Of a DNA stretch of 33,671 nt, positions 23,148-30,344 are shown in pieces. The position numbers and the translations under genes were made by a program. Each line of letters starts with the position of its first letter. Position 1 is the stretch's first letter. The notes below the pieces were generated by a model. That model saw only the letters and a list, made by a program, of their open reading frames with translations, was not told where the DNA came from and ran no database searches. Source of the DNA: Ilumatobacteraceae bacterium (GTDB taxonomy: Bacteria; Actinomycetota; Acidimicrobiia; Acidimicrobiales; Ilumatobacteraceae); NCBI GenBank assembly GCA_023257035.1, contig JALRDI010000353.1, positions 1 through 33,671 of the forward strand, given 5' to 3'.

Positions 23148-24257
23148 GTGATGCGACCTGAGTCGAGCACCTCAAGCATTGTGGTTGCGGGCGGTGGCAC
23201 TGCAGGTCATGTGTTTCCCGCAATAGCGGTAATGCAAGGTCTCGTCGATGCAGGGGTAGACCAGGCCCGAGTGAAATACATCGGGGCTCAACGTGGGATC
23301 GAAACGGAACTGGTCCCGAAGAGCGGATTTGCTGGGACATTTCTTGCAGTCATCGGTGTCGATCGGAAGTTTTCACTTCGAACGGTGAAGTTTGCCATGC
23401 AGCAAGCAGTTGCGACACTTCGGTCACTTCGTCTGTTTCGTCAATGGAATGTTGGTGTCGTGGTCTCGGTGGGTGGTTACGCAAGTCTTCCGCCTGTCCT
23501 CGCGGCGGTCCTGCTGCGCCGGCCGATTGTGGTGATCAGTTATGACCGCACGCCAGGTCGCGCAAGCCGTCTCGCAGCCCGTTGGGCAACTTCAACTGCA
23601 GTCGCATTCGGCGAATCGACGCTTCGAAATGCAGTGATCGCGGGAGCGCCTCTGCGTCGTTCGATTCTTGAACTTGATCGCAGTCGTGACGCTGACGGGG
23701 CTCGCCAACGATTGGGAATACCAAATGGTCGTCTCGTCATCGTCGTCATGGGTGGCTCGTTGGGATCAGGGGTACTCAACGACGCAGTCCACGGGTTTAT
23801 CGAGAAGAACTCGCGGCGCGACGAACTCGCGATCATTCACATCGCCGGGAAACAACGGGTGAGCGGGGCGGATGCGATCGATGGGGATGATTCGATCTGG
23901 TATCGCCGAAGCGAGTTCATCTCTGACGCAGAGGATCTCTACGCGGCTGCAGATCTTTTTGTTGGCCGAGGCGGAGCGAGCACGGTGCACGAAATCGCAG
24001 CAACCGGAACTCCTGCAATTCTTGTTCCCTGGTCGGGTGCTGCTGATGATCATCAGACTGCAAACGTTCGATGGTTGGCTGACGCAGGTGGGGCGGTGCT
24101 AGTCGAGGACAACAATGCCAAGGCCGTCGTTGGTGCGATCGAAGACGCGCTCAACGACGGCGAGCGAAGAAGTCTGCTAAGTAAACGGGCTCGCGAAATC
24201 GGCGAGGTACACCATGGTGGCAAGATCTCTCAGCTCATTCTCGAAGCGGTCAGATAG
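23148..24257 (+). CDS. murG: UDP-GlcNAc transferase MurG (atypical acceptor motif)
   Basis: The 369-residue GT28 glycosyltransferase adds GlcNAc to lipid I to make lipid II at the inner membrane face. The first glycine loop GGGTAGHVFPA (15-25, with His21) is standard, as are VSVGGYASLPP (107-115), VVMGGSLGS and the UDP-GlcNAc site RGGASTVHEIAATGTPAILVPW followed by DDHQTANVRWL. The segment after the second strand, usually HEQNxxPG, reads VISYDRTPG (129-137), so the conserved His, Glu and Asn of the acceptor side are missing. Gene position between ftsW and murC supports MurG. Start is GTG 23148 or the adjacent ATG 23151; ftsW ends 2 bases before. Confidence 0.92.
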   Translation: MMRPESSTSSIVVAGGGTAGHVFPAIAVMQGLVDAGVDQARVKYIGAQRGIETELVPKSGFAGTFLAVIGVDRKFSLRTVKFAMQQAVATLRSLRLFRQWNVGVVVSVGGYASLPPVLAAVLLRRPIVVISYDRTPGRASRLAARWATSTAVAFGESTLRNAVIAGAPLRRSILELDRSRDADGARQRLGIPNGRLVIVVMGGSLGSGVLNDAVHGFIEKNSRRDELAIIHIAGKQRVSGADAIDGDDSIWYRRSEFISDAEDLYAAADLFVGRGGASTVHEIAATGTPAILVPWSGAADDHQTANVRWLADAGGAVLVEDNNAKAVVGAIEDALNDGERRSLLSKRAREIGEVHHGGKISQLILEAVR

Positions 24258-24299
24258 CCATAGGCAAAGTGGTGCCGTCATCGGGGAGCGTGCGCGTCG

Positions 24300-24305
24300 T
24301 AGCCT
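24300..24305 (+). promoter_or_regulatory. Candidate -10 element of murC (leaderless)
   Basis: TAGCCT followed by 6 bases and the murC GTG, in the 54-base gap after murG. No -35 is obvious. The same TAGCCT hexamer occurs before sepF and ileS. It could make murC the first gene of a second transcript. Confidence 0.4.
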
Positions 24306-24311
24306 AAGGCC

Positions 24312-25763
24312 GTGTCGATGTTGAGCAGCCCTGACCCTCTTGCAGAGGTTTTCCCCCGCCGTGAGGTTGCGTGGGAGCTGAGTTCACCGCGGCGGGTTCA
24401 TGTTGTCGGGGTCGGTGGGCCGGGAATGAGTGCTATCGCAATTGCTCTTGCTGAAATGGGTCATACGGTTTCGGGAAGTGATATCCGCGAGCGTCAAATT
24501 CTTGATCGTCTGCGTGCCAGTGGCGTCACTGTGCATATCGGGCACAGCCGCCAGCACGTTCACGACGCTGATGTCGTCACCTATTCGACGGCAATTCCTG
24601 CAGATATCAACGAGCTCGATGAGGCTCGAAAGCGCGGAATCCCGACTGTTCATCGATCAGAAGTTCTTGGTGCGATCTGCAGGCAAACGAACGCATACGG
24701 CGTAGCGGGAACACACGGCAAGACGACTACCTCGTCGATGTTGATGCTGATTCTCGCTGCTGCTGGTCGTGAGCCGGGTTTTGTTATTGGCGGTGATGTC
24801 GCGGACGTAGGAACGGGTGCACGGTGGTCGGATTCGGGCTCGTTTGTCGTTGAGGCGGATGAGAGCGACGGCACCCATCTTCGTTTACCGCTGGCTGGGA
24901 CCGTCTTGACGAATGTTGACGTTGATCACCTTGATAATTACGGCACGTTTGAGGCAATAGTCGAGGGATTTGAGAGGTATCTCGATTCGGTCGAAGGGCC
25001 AGTTGTCGTCGGAATTGATTGCGACGTTGCGCGGGGGCTTGTTGAGGGCCGCTCAGTGGTGACGTTTGGGACGACCGAAGGGTCGGACTATCGGGCGATC
25101 AATATTCAACCGCAGCGAACAGGTAACAATTTTGACATTGAGCGGCATGGAGAGGTGATCGTTCGCGTCGAACTTCCGCTTCGTGGACGTCACAATGTTC
25201 TCAATGCAACGGCGGCGTTGGCACTTTCAATCGAACTTGGGGTCGAGCCATCGATTGCTGCCGATGCGCTTGCAACCTTTGGTGGTGTGGCAAGGCGATT
25301 TGATGTGCGAGGAATTGTCGATGGCACCACATTGGTTGATGACTATGCACATCTACCGGCAGAGATTGAAGCGGTGCTCGCATCGACGAGAGAGTCATCG
25401 GCTGACTGGTCTCGAGTAGTGGCAGTCTTTCAACCGAACCGCTTCAATCGAATGTCGGAAATCTCGGAACAGTATGCAAGAAGTTTTCGTGACGCTGATG
25501 TCATTGTTATTACCGATATTTACTCGTCGGGAACCCAGCCGATTCCTGGCGTCACCGGGAAACTTGTGGTGAATGCGATCCTCGAGGCTCAGCCACATTC
25601 GAGAGTGGTTTGGATGCCAAAACGTGAATCCCTCGTCAAGTTTCTCTCAGGCGAACTTCGTTCGGGGGACCTCTGCTTGTCGATGGGGTGCGGAGACATC
25701 GCAACGCTGCCAGATGAAGTTCTGATGGCGAGAGGAGTCCGGTCGGAAAGTGATCCTCAGTGA
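24312..25763 (+). CDS. murC: UDP-MurNAc:L-alanine ligase MurC
   Basis: The 483-residue Mur ligase starts the stem peptide by adding L-alanine to UDP-MurNAc. The N-terminal Rossmann part has HVVGVGGPGMSAIA (30-43), then YSTAIP and VHRSEVLGAI; the P-loop is GTHGKT (133-138), followed by FVVEADESDGTHLRL and LTNVDVDHLDNYG. The Asp-rich DDYAHLPAEIEAVL and the late FQPNRFNRM motifs match MurC, with Leu where a second His or Asn is usual. GTG 24312 is chosen because it follows a TAGCCT hexamer by 6 bases and gives a typical start; an ATG two codons later is an alternative. The stop overlaps murB (GTGA). Confidence 0.95.
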   Translation: MSMLSSPDPLAEVFPRREVAWELSSPRRVHVVGVGGPGMSAIAIALAEMGHTVSGSDIRERQILDRLRASGVTVHIGHSRQHVHDADVVTYSTAIPADINELDEARKRGIPTVHRSEVLGAICRQTNAYGVAGTHGKTTTSSMLMLILAAAGREPGFVIGGDVADVGTGARWSDSGSFVVEADESDGTHLRLPLAGTVLTNVDVDHLDNYGTFEAIVEGFERYLDSVEGPVVVGIDCDVARGLVEGRSVVTFGTTEGSDYRAINIQPQRTGNNFDIERHGEVIVRVELPLRGRHNVLNATAALALSIELGVEPSIAADALATFGGVARRFDVRGIVDGTTLVDDYAHLPAEIEAVLASTRESSADWSRVVAVFQPNRFNRMSEISEQYARSFRDADVIVITDIYSSGTQPIPGVTGKLVVNAILEAQPHSRVVWMPKRESLVKFLSGELRSGDLCLSMGCGDIATLPDEVLMARGVRSESDPQ

Positions 25764-26749
25764 GCGACACCGGGTGGACCGCTGATGACATCATTTCAGG
25801 TGTCGAGAAGCGTTCGCCTGAATTGGCACGGAGAATCCAGCGCGATGCTCCGTTCGGTCGGCTGACGACATATCGAGTTGGGGGAAATGCGACATGTGCC
25901 GTTGAGGCTCAATCGGTTGACGACCTCGTACATCTTGGAGAAGTGACGAGTGCTTGCGGAGCGCCAGTGAACGTACTCGGACGTGGCTCGAACACGTTGG
26001 TCGCTGACGCAGGCTGGAATGGCGTTGTTGTCACGCTAGGTGAATTCTCAGAGCGCATTCGCGTTGAAGAGGCCGAAGCGTTTCACACAGAGGGTGTTGT
26101 TGTGGAGGCTGGGGGAGCGGTCGCCTTGCCAATACTTTCCCGGCGACTGGCATCACTTGGGGTTGCGGGCCTTGAGTGGATGGTCGGTGTTCCTGGATCG
26201 ATTGGTGGTGCTGTCCGAATGAATGCCGGCGGTCATGGTGCCGACATGGCAGACAGCGTGATTGACGTTGATGTCGTCGATTTACACATCAGTGATTGCG
26301 CTCGGTGGGGACATGACAAGTTGCAGTTGGAATTTCGATCTTCTGCCCTCGAGAATCATCACGTTGTCGTCGCGGCGCGGTTGAGAGGAACGGGAAGTGA
26401 GCCTGAGGTGATATCGCAACGCGTCGAAGAAATTGTGCGTTGGCGACGGGAGCATCAACCCGGTGGTCAGAATTGTGGGTCGGTATTTGTCAACCCAGTC
26501 CCTGGCGAGGTGAGCGCTGGCGAACTCATTGATGATCTTGGACTGCGAGGCTTTCGTATCGGGTCCGCTGAGGTCTCAGAAAAGCACGCAAATTTCATTC
26601 AATCCGATGTGGATGGGTCTGCCGACGACGTCCTTGAAGTGCTGGGTGTGGTTCGGAAGCGAGTTCGAGAAGCAACTGGTTTCGAGTTGCGTTCAGAGGT
26701 CCGACTCTTCGGCTTCTCAGACCCCGTAAGCCTTGAGTTGCAGGGGTGA
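25760..26749 (+). CDS. murB: UDP-N-acetylenolpyruvoylglucosamine reductase MurB
   Basis: The 329-residue FAD enzyme uses NADPH to make UDP-MurNAc, the entry step of the wall precursor path. FAD motifs are PFGRLTTYRVGGNA, NVLGRGSNTLVADAGWNGVVV and WMVGVPGSIGGAVRMNAGGHGADM, followed by LQLEFRSSALE and NCGSVFVNP with the Ser that donates a proton, then IGSAEVSEKHANFI with the final catalytic Glu. This is the compact form that lacks the extra loop of E. coli MurB. The usual Lys or Arg in GS-F-(K/R)-NP is Val here. A 38-base gap separates it from ftsQ. The GTG start overlaps the murC stop by 4 bases. Confidence 0.95.
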   Translation: MSDTGWTADDIISGVEKRSPELARRIQRDAPFGRLTTYRVGGNATCAVEAQSVDDLVHLGEVTSACGAPVNVLGRGSNTLVADAGWNGVVVTLGEFSERIRVEEAEAFHTEGVVVEAGGAVALPILSRRLASLGVAGLEWMVGVPGSIGGAVRMNAGGHGADMADSVIDVDVVDLHISDCARWGHDKLQLEFRSSALENHHVVVAARLRGTGSEPEVISQRVEEIVRWRREHQPGGQNCGSVFVNPVPGEVSAGELIDDLGLRGFRIGSAEVSEKHANFIQSDVDGSADDVLEVLGVVRKRVREATGFELRSEVRLFGFSDPVSLELQG

Positions 26750-26787
26750 CACCGCCGCAAGGTGGATGATCGCTAGCGTCGGCATCG

Positions 26788-27750
26788 ATGGATTCCAAAG
26801 ATCAGCGTCCTGGTCGGTCAATTGACCCTGGTCTTCGTCGCAGGATTTCCATTTCCGATGATGGAGCACCTGATTCGGTCTACGTCGATGGCGACTTAGG
26901 TGCAAAGGCAGGCTCCCGTCGGAAGGTGCTCATCATTGACGAGAGTGATGATGAGCGGTCATCGCCGTCTTCGTCACCATCATCGCGCCGATCAATGGAT
27001 GGTCGAGTTCGTGCACGCCGAGCAGCTGTTCGTCGGGCACTTGGTCGTCGTCGACTTGTCCGACTGGTCGGGGCGATCGTTGCGGTAATTGTCCTTGTTG
27101 CTGCCCTCGCTGTCCTCGGATCCTCTTGGTTCGGTGTTCGATCGACCGACGTTCGGGTAACCGGAAATGTGTATACGAATCCGGCTCAGCTCAATGAAAT
27201 TATTGATGGTGTGCTCGGCACGCCGGTAATCCTCGTTGACACAGACTCGCTGGAGAATCAGATTGACGAGATTGCGTGGGTTTCTGAATCCTCCGTTCGT
27301 ACAGATTGGCCGTTCGGACTGGTCATTGATATTCGTGAGCGTGAACCGGTCTTGTCATTTCCCGGCCAAGATGGGCTTTTCCGGGTACTTGACGCCGATG
27401 GGCGGGTGCTTGACGTCATCGATGGATGGCCGTTCGAGTACCTATTGCTTGTGTCAGGAGATACTCCAAATCTTGGTGTTGCAGAATTTGCCCCTCCTGG
27501 ACCCACTGGGGCAGCTGCACTTGGCGCTGTCCTCACTGCCGGCATTCGTGACCGTGTGAGCTTGATTGAAGTCGATGCTGCCGGCACCGATCTTCGTATG
27601 ACACTCGACGACAGCACGGTCATCAAATTTGGAGCGGCTCGAGAACTCTTTCCAAAGTTGGTCCGCTTAGAAACAGTTCTTGCAGCGGGCGAGATTCTCC
27701 CGGGTGCAGTAGTTGACGTGTCGACCGACGAAGTCATTCTCGGTGGGTGA
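26788..27750 (+). CDS. ftsQ: FtsQ-type division protein (POTRA domain)
   Basis: The 320-residue bitopic protein has a long polar cytoplasmic N-terminus (1-90) with acidic and Ser-rich stretches and a strongly basic patch just before the membrane (RVRARRAAVRRALGRRRLVR), one membrane helix (about 92-111), an extracytoplasmic POTRA domain (about 114-185) starting at FGVRSTDVRVTGNVYTNPAQL, and a beta domain with RTDWPFGLVIDIREREPV, the FtsQ signature region. FtsQ links FtsL/DivIC to the rest of the divisome. It lies between murB and ftsZ as usual. A TAGCGT hexamer ends 8 bases before the ATG, but I do not rely on it as a promoter. Confidence 0.92.
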   Translation: MDSKDQRPGRSIDPGLRRRISISDDGAPDSVYVDGDLGAKAGSRRKVLIIDESDDERSSPSSSPSSRRSMDGRVRARRAAVRRALGRRRLVRLVGAIVAVIVLVAALAVLGSSWFGVRSTDVRVTGNVYTNPAQLNEIIDGVLGTPVILVDTDSLENQIDEIAWVSESSVRTDWPFGLVIDIREREPVLSFPGQDGLFRVLDADGRVLDVIDGWPFEYLLLVSGDTPNLGVAEFAPPGPTGAAALGAVLTAGIRDRVSLIEVDAAGTDLRMTLDDSTVIKFGAARELFPKLVRLETVLAAGEILPGAVVDVSTDEVILGG

Positions 27751-27938
27751 TTCGTGATTGACGAGGTGCTCCTGCGGTAGCATCTTCCCGTTGCCTTGGC
27801 GTTGTTCTGAAATTACATAGACGCAGATTTGGCAAAACATCTGATGAAAGAACGTGCTCTTCAAATCACCTGCAAGCAGTCGCTCTCGGCTGTGCTACAC
27901 AAGGTAGGTAATTGGAGTTGCTCAGAGAGGAACAAGTA

Positions 27939-29012
27939 ATGGCTGGCTCACCGCAGAATTATCTCGCAGTGATCAAGGTGATCGGTGTTGGCGGCGGCGG
28001 CGTCAACGCGGTGAACCGAATGATCGATGCTGGTCTTCGTGGCGTCGAGTTCATCGCAGTGAACACCGATGCGCAGGCGCTTCTTATGAGCGACGCCGAT
28101 GTCAAACTCGACATCGGTCGTGAACTCACCCGTGGTTTAGGTGCGGGTAGTGACCCAGATGTGGGTCGAGCGGCAGCTGAGGCACATGAGTCTGAGATTG
28201 CTGAGCTAGTAAAGGGCGCCGACATGGTGTTCATTACCGCTGGAGAAGGCGGCGGAACTGGAACCGGCGCAGCACCTGTGATCGCCGAGATCGCTCGTGG
28301 CGTCGGTGCGTTGACAATTGGTGTTGTTACGCGCCCATTCGCGTTCGAGGGACGTCGTCGTGCAGTCCAGGCCGAATCCGGTATTCAGCGGCTGAAAGAA
28401 AAAGTTGACACTCTCATTGTTATTCCGAATGACCGTTTGCTCTCGGTCGCAAATGAGAAGACCAGTGTGTTGAGCGCCTTCAACATGGCGGATGACGTTC
28501 TTCTCGACGGCGTCGCCGGCATTACGAATCTCCTGACCATCCCTGGTCTCATCAATACCGACTTCGCTGACGTTCGAATGGTGCTGTCTGAGGCGGGCTC
28601 CGCGTTGATGGGAATCGGCCAAGCCGGTGGCGAGGATCGCGCGGTATCGGCAGCAAAAGCGGCGATTTCGAGTCCGTTGCTCGAATCAGCGATCGATGGC
28701 GCCCGTGGCGTCCTGTTGAACATCACCGGTCCATCGAGCATGGGTCTGTTCGAAATGAACGCCGCAGCAGAAATCATTCACGCGGTCGCTCACCCTGATG
28801 TCAACCTCATTTTCGGAACTGTGATCGATGATGAAATGGGTGACGAAGTGAAGATCACCGTCGTCGCGGCGGGCTTTGATCGTGTCGATTCTGTTGGTGC
28901 TGTCGATAACACGTCGTCGTCTGGCACATCGCGACTGTCTGAATTGTTCACTGATGATGATTCAGATGAAGAGGAAGATGACGGTTTTGATGTGCCGTCA
29001 TTCTTGAAGTAG
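27939..29012 (+). CDS. ftsZ: Cell division GTPase FtsZ
   Basis: The 357-residue tubulin homolog builds the Z ring. It contains VIGVGGGGVNAVNRM (14-28), the tubulin signature GGGTGTG (104-110), the T7 loop NTDFADVRMVLSEAG (206-220) with Asp208 and Asp211 that trigger GTP hydrolysis in the neighbouring subunit, and a C-terminal conserved tail ending in DVPSFLK, the docking site for SepF, FtsQ-linked partners and others. A short acidic linker precedes the tail. The frame opens earlier at a TTG (27912), but AGAGAGGA (27924-27931) stands 7 bases before the ATG at 27939, which gives the family N-terminus. The 188-base gap after ftsQ likely holds its promoter; no strong one is seen. Confidence 0.97.
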   Translation: MAGSPQNYLAVIKVIGVGGGGVNAVNRMIDAGLRGVEFIAVNTDAQALLMSDADVKLDIGRELTRGLGAGSDPDVGRAAAEAHESEIAELVKGADMVFITAGEGGGTGTGAAPVIAEIARGVGALTIGVVTRPFAFEGRRRAVQAESGIQRLKEKVDTLIVIPNDRLLSVANEKTSVLSAFNMADDVLLDGVAGITNLLTIPGLINTDFADVRMVLSEAGSALMGIGQAGGEDRAVSAAKAAISSPLLESAIDGARGVLLNITGPSSMGLFEMNAAAEIIHAVAHPDVNLIFGTVIDDEMGDEVKITVVAAGFDRVDSVGAVDNTSSSGTSRLSELFTDDDSDEEEDDGFDVPSFLK

Positions 29013-29031
29013 CAAGCGCACATTTACGGCG

Positions 29032-29688
29032 ATGGAGTTGTCGGTTTCGACGATCCGAGGTCGTATTTCAGCTGTTACTCAGCAGATTGAGTCGGTGTCT
29101 TCGCGGCCGATCGATCTTGTGGTGGTGACGAAAACGCACTCACCTGAGGTCGTTCGTGATGTTGCCGCAGCTGGCGCACAAATCATCGGTGAAAATTATG
29201 CCCAAGAGGTGCGTGACAAAGCCGCTGTCATCGATGACATCAGGTCCTCTGGTGTTGAGGTGCAATTCATTGGCCAACTCCAGACAAATAAGGTTCGGCT
29301 ATTGGCTGGCCTTGTCGACTGCATTGCAAGTGTTGACCGACCTTCATTGATTGATGAGATTGCCAAGCGGATGCCAGGCGTTCGGATACATCTTCAGGTG
29401 AATGCGACTGGCGAAGTGAACAAGGGTGGTTGTCTGCCAGACGCGTTGCCGCAGCTCATTGAGCACTCGAGCGATCGTGGCGTAGTTGTCGAGGGTCTTA
29501 TGGCGGTCGGGCCAACGTCAGGCGACCCACACGTAACACGCCAGGCATTTCGTCGGGTAGGCGAGCTCGCGTTAGCTCACGATCTTGCCGTTCGAAATTA
29601 TGGGATGTCAGGTGACCTACAAATCGCCGTTGAAGAGGGATCGACGATGGTCCGCATTGGCAGCGCAATTCTGGGGAGCAGAAACTAA
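29032..29688 (+). CDS. yggS: YggS/PLPBP family pyridoxal-phosphate homeostasis protein
   Basis: The 218-residue single-domain TIM-barrel protein binds PLP and balances vitamin B6 and amino-acid pools; it has no known enzymatic reaction. VVVTKTHSPE carries the PLP-binding lysine, followed by IIGENYAQEVRDK, FIGQLQTNKVRLL, LQVNATGEVNKGG, the glycine pair GLMAVGP, YGMSGDLQIAVEEGSTMVRIGSAILG at the C-terminus, all as in the family. Its place between ftsZ and sepF is conserved in actinobacteria and firmicutes (often called ylmE). It starts 19 bases after ftsZ, so it is likely on the same transcript. Confidence 0.94.
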   Translation: MELSVSTIRGRISAVTQQIESVSSRPIDLVVVTKTHSPEVVRDVAAAGAQIIGENYAQEVRDKAAVIDDIRSSGVEVQFIGQLQTNKVRLLAGLVDCIASVDRPSLIDEIAKRMPGVRIHLQVNATGEVNKGGCLPDALPQLIEHSSDRGVVVEGLMAVGPTSGDPHVTRQAFRRVGELALAHDLAVRNYGMSGDLQIAVEEGSTMVRIGSAILGSRN

Positions 29689-29722
29689 TTCCACCCTCCG
29701 CGTCCGTGCGGTTGCGTTGGGT

Positions 29723-29728
29723 TAGCCT
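29723..29728 (+). promoter_or_regulatory. Candidate -10 element before sepF
   Basis: TAGCCT, the same hexamer as before murC and ileS, lies 23 bases before the sepF ATG and ahead of a strong GAGGAGGA ribosome-binding site (29737-29744). No clear -35 element is present, so this is tentative. Confidence 0.25.
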
Positions 29729-29751
29729 GTCGAATCGAGGAGGAAAGCCGA

Positions 29752-30270
29752 ATGACTCTGTGGAAGCGCACGATGGACTACTTGGGTCTCGGCCCTGACG
29801 AGGCCTACTACGACGACGAGTTTGACGAAGAGTACGAACCGCGTCAGCGACGTGGTGACGTTGCGTCGCGTTCAGGCCCAGTTATTGACGACGATTACGA
29901 GCAGCCCGACAACACTGGTAGTGGACGCCCCGTATTCCCAAGCAGAGACTTTGATGCATCACCGTCGCGTCGTCAGGCATCCAGCGACGATTCAGGTGTC
30001 ATCGTGAGGTCGCAGAAGGCGTCACGTTCAAGCTCCTCTGAACCTCAAGCAATTCGCCCGGCACGTTTTGATCAAGCGCAAGAAGTAGCTGACACCTTGA
30101 AGCGTGGCCAACCCGTCATCATGAACCTCGACGCCTGCGAACGCGATGTGGCTCGTCGGCTTATCGACTTTGCGAGCGGACTGTGCTACGCCCTCGATGG
30201 CTCTATGGAGAAAGTTGCGAACGGCGTGTACTTGCTGAAACCAACTGGCGGCTCTCACTCAGACTCCTAA
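29752..30270 (+). CDS. sepF: SepF, FtsZ-ring membrane anchor
   Basis: The 172-residue protein has the SepF layout: an N-terminal membrane-binding amphipathic helix (MTLWKRTMDYLGLG), an acidic then Ser/Arg-rich disordered linker (about 15-92) and a C-terminal SepF/DUF552 domain (about 98-168) with ARFDQAQEVADTLKRGQPVIMNLD, DVARRLIDFASGLCYALDGSMEKVANGVYLLKP. It tethers and bundles FtsZ filaments; in organisms without FtsA, as here, it is the main anchor. The GAGGAGGA ribosome-binding site 7 bases before the ATG is one of the strongest in the window. The acidic run of Asp, Glu and Tyr after the amphipathic helix is typical of actinobacterial members. Confidence 0.95.
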   Translation: MTLWKRTMDYLGLGPDEAYYDDEFDEEYEPRQRRGDVASRSGPVIDDDYEQPDNTGSGRPVFPSRDFDASPSRRQASSDDSGVIVRSQKASRSSSSEPQAIRPARFDQAQEVADTLKRGQPVIMNLDACERDVARRLIDFASGLCYALDGSMEKVANGVYLLKPTGGSHSDS

Positions 30271-30304
30271 CGTCGACGTCCGTACGTCGCGGCGGGTCGC
30301 TCGG

Positions 30305-30310
30305 TAGCCT
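30305..30310 (+). promoter_or_regulatory. Candidate -10 element before ileS
   Basis: TAGCCT again, 34 bases before the ileS ATG and downstream of the sepF stop. AGGA at 30334-30337 is the likely ribosome-binding site of ileS. No strong -35 is seen. Confidence 0.25.
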
Positions 30311-30344
30311 GATCCCGTTCATTTCGCTCTCACAGGATGTCTCC

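Noticed and set aside
27751..27938. Possible ftsZ promoter TTGCCT-17-TACATA in the ftsQ-ftsZ gap
   Set aside because: Both hexamers are weak matches and several equal candidates exist; a promoter is likely in this gap but cannot be placed from sequence alone.
30183..30344. Upstream extension of the ileS frame into sepF
   Set aside because: The added residues overlap sepF and match no synthetase N-terminus; the ATG at 30345 has a ribosome-binding site.
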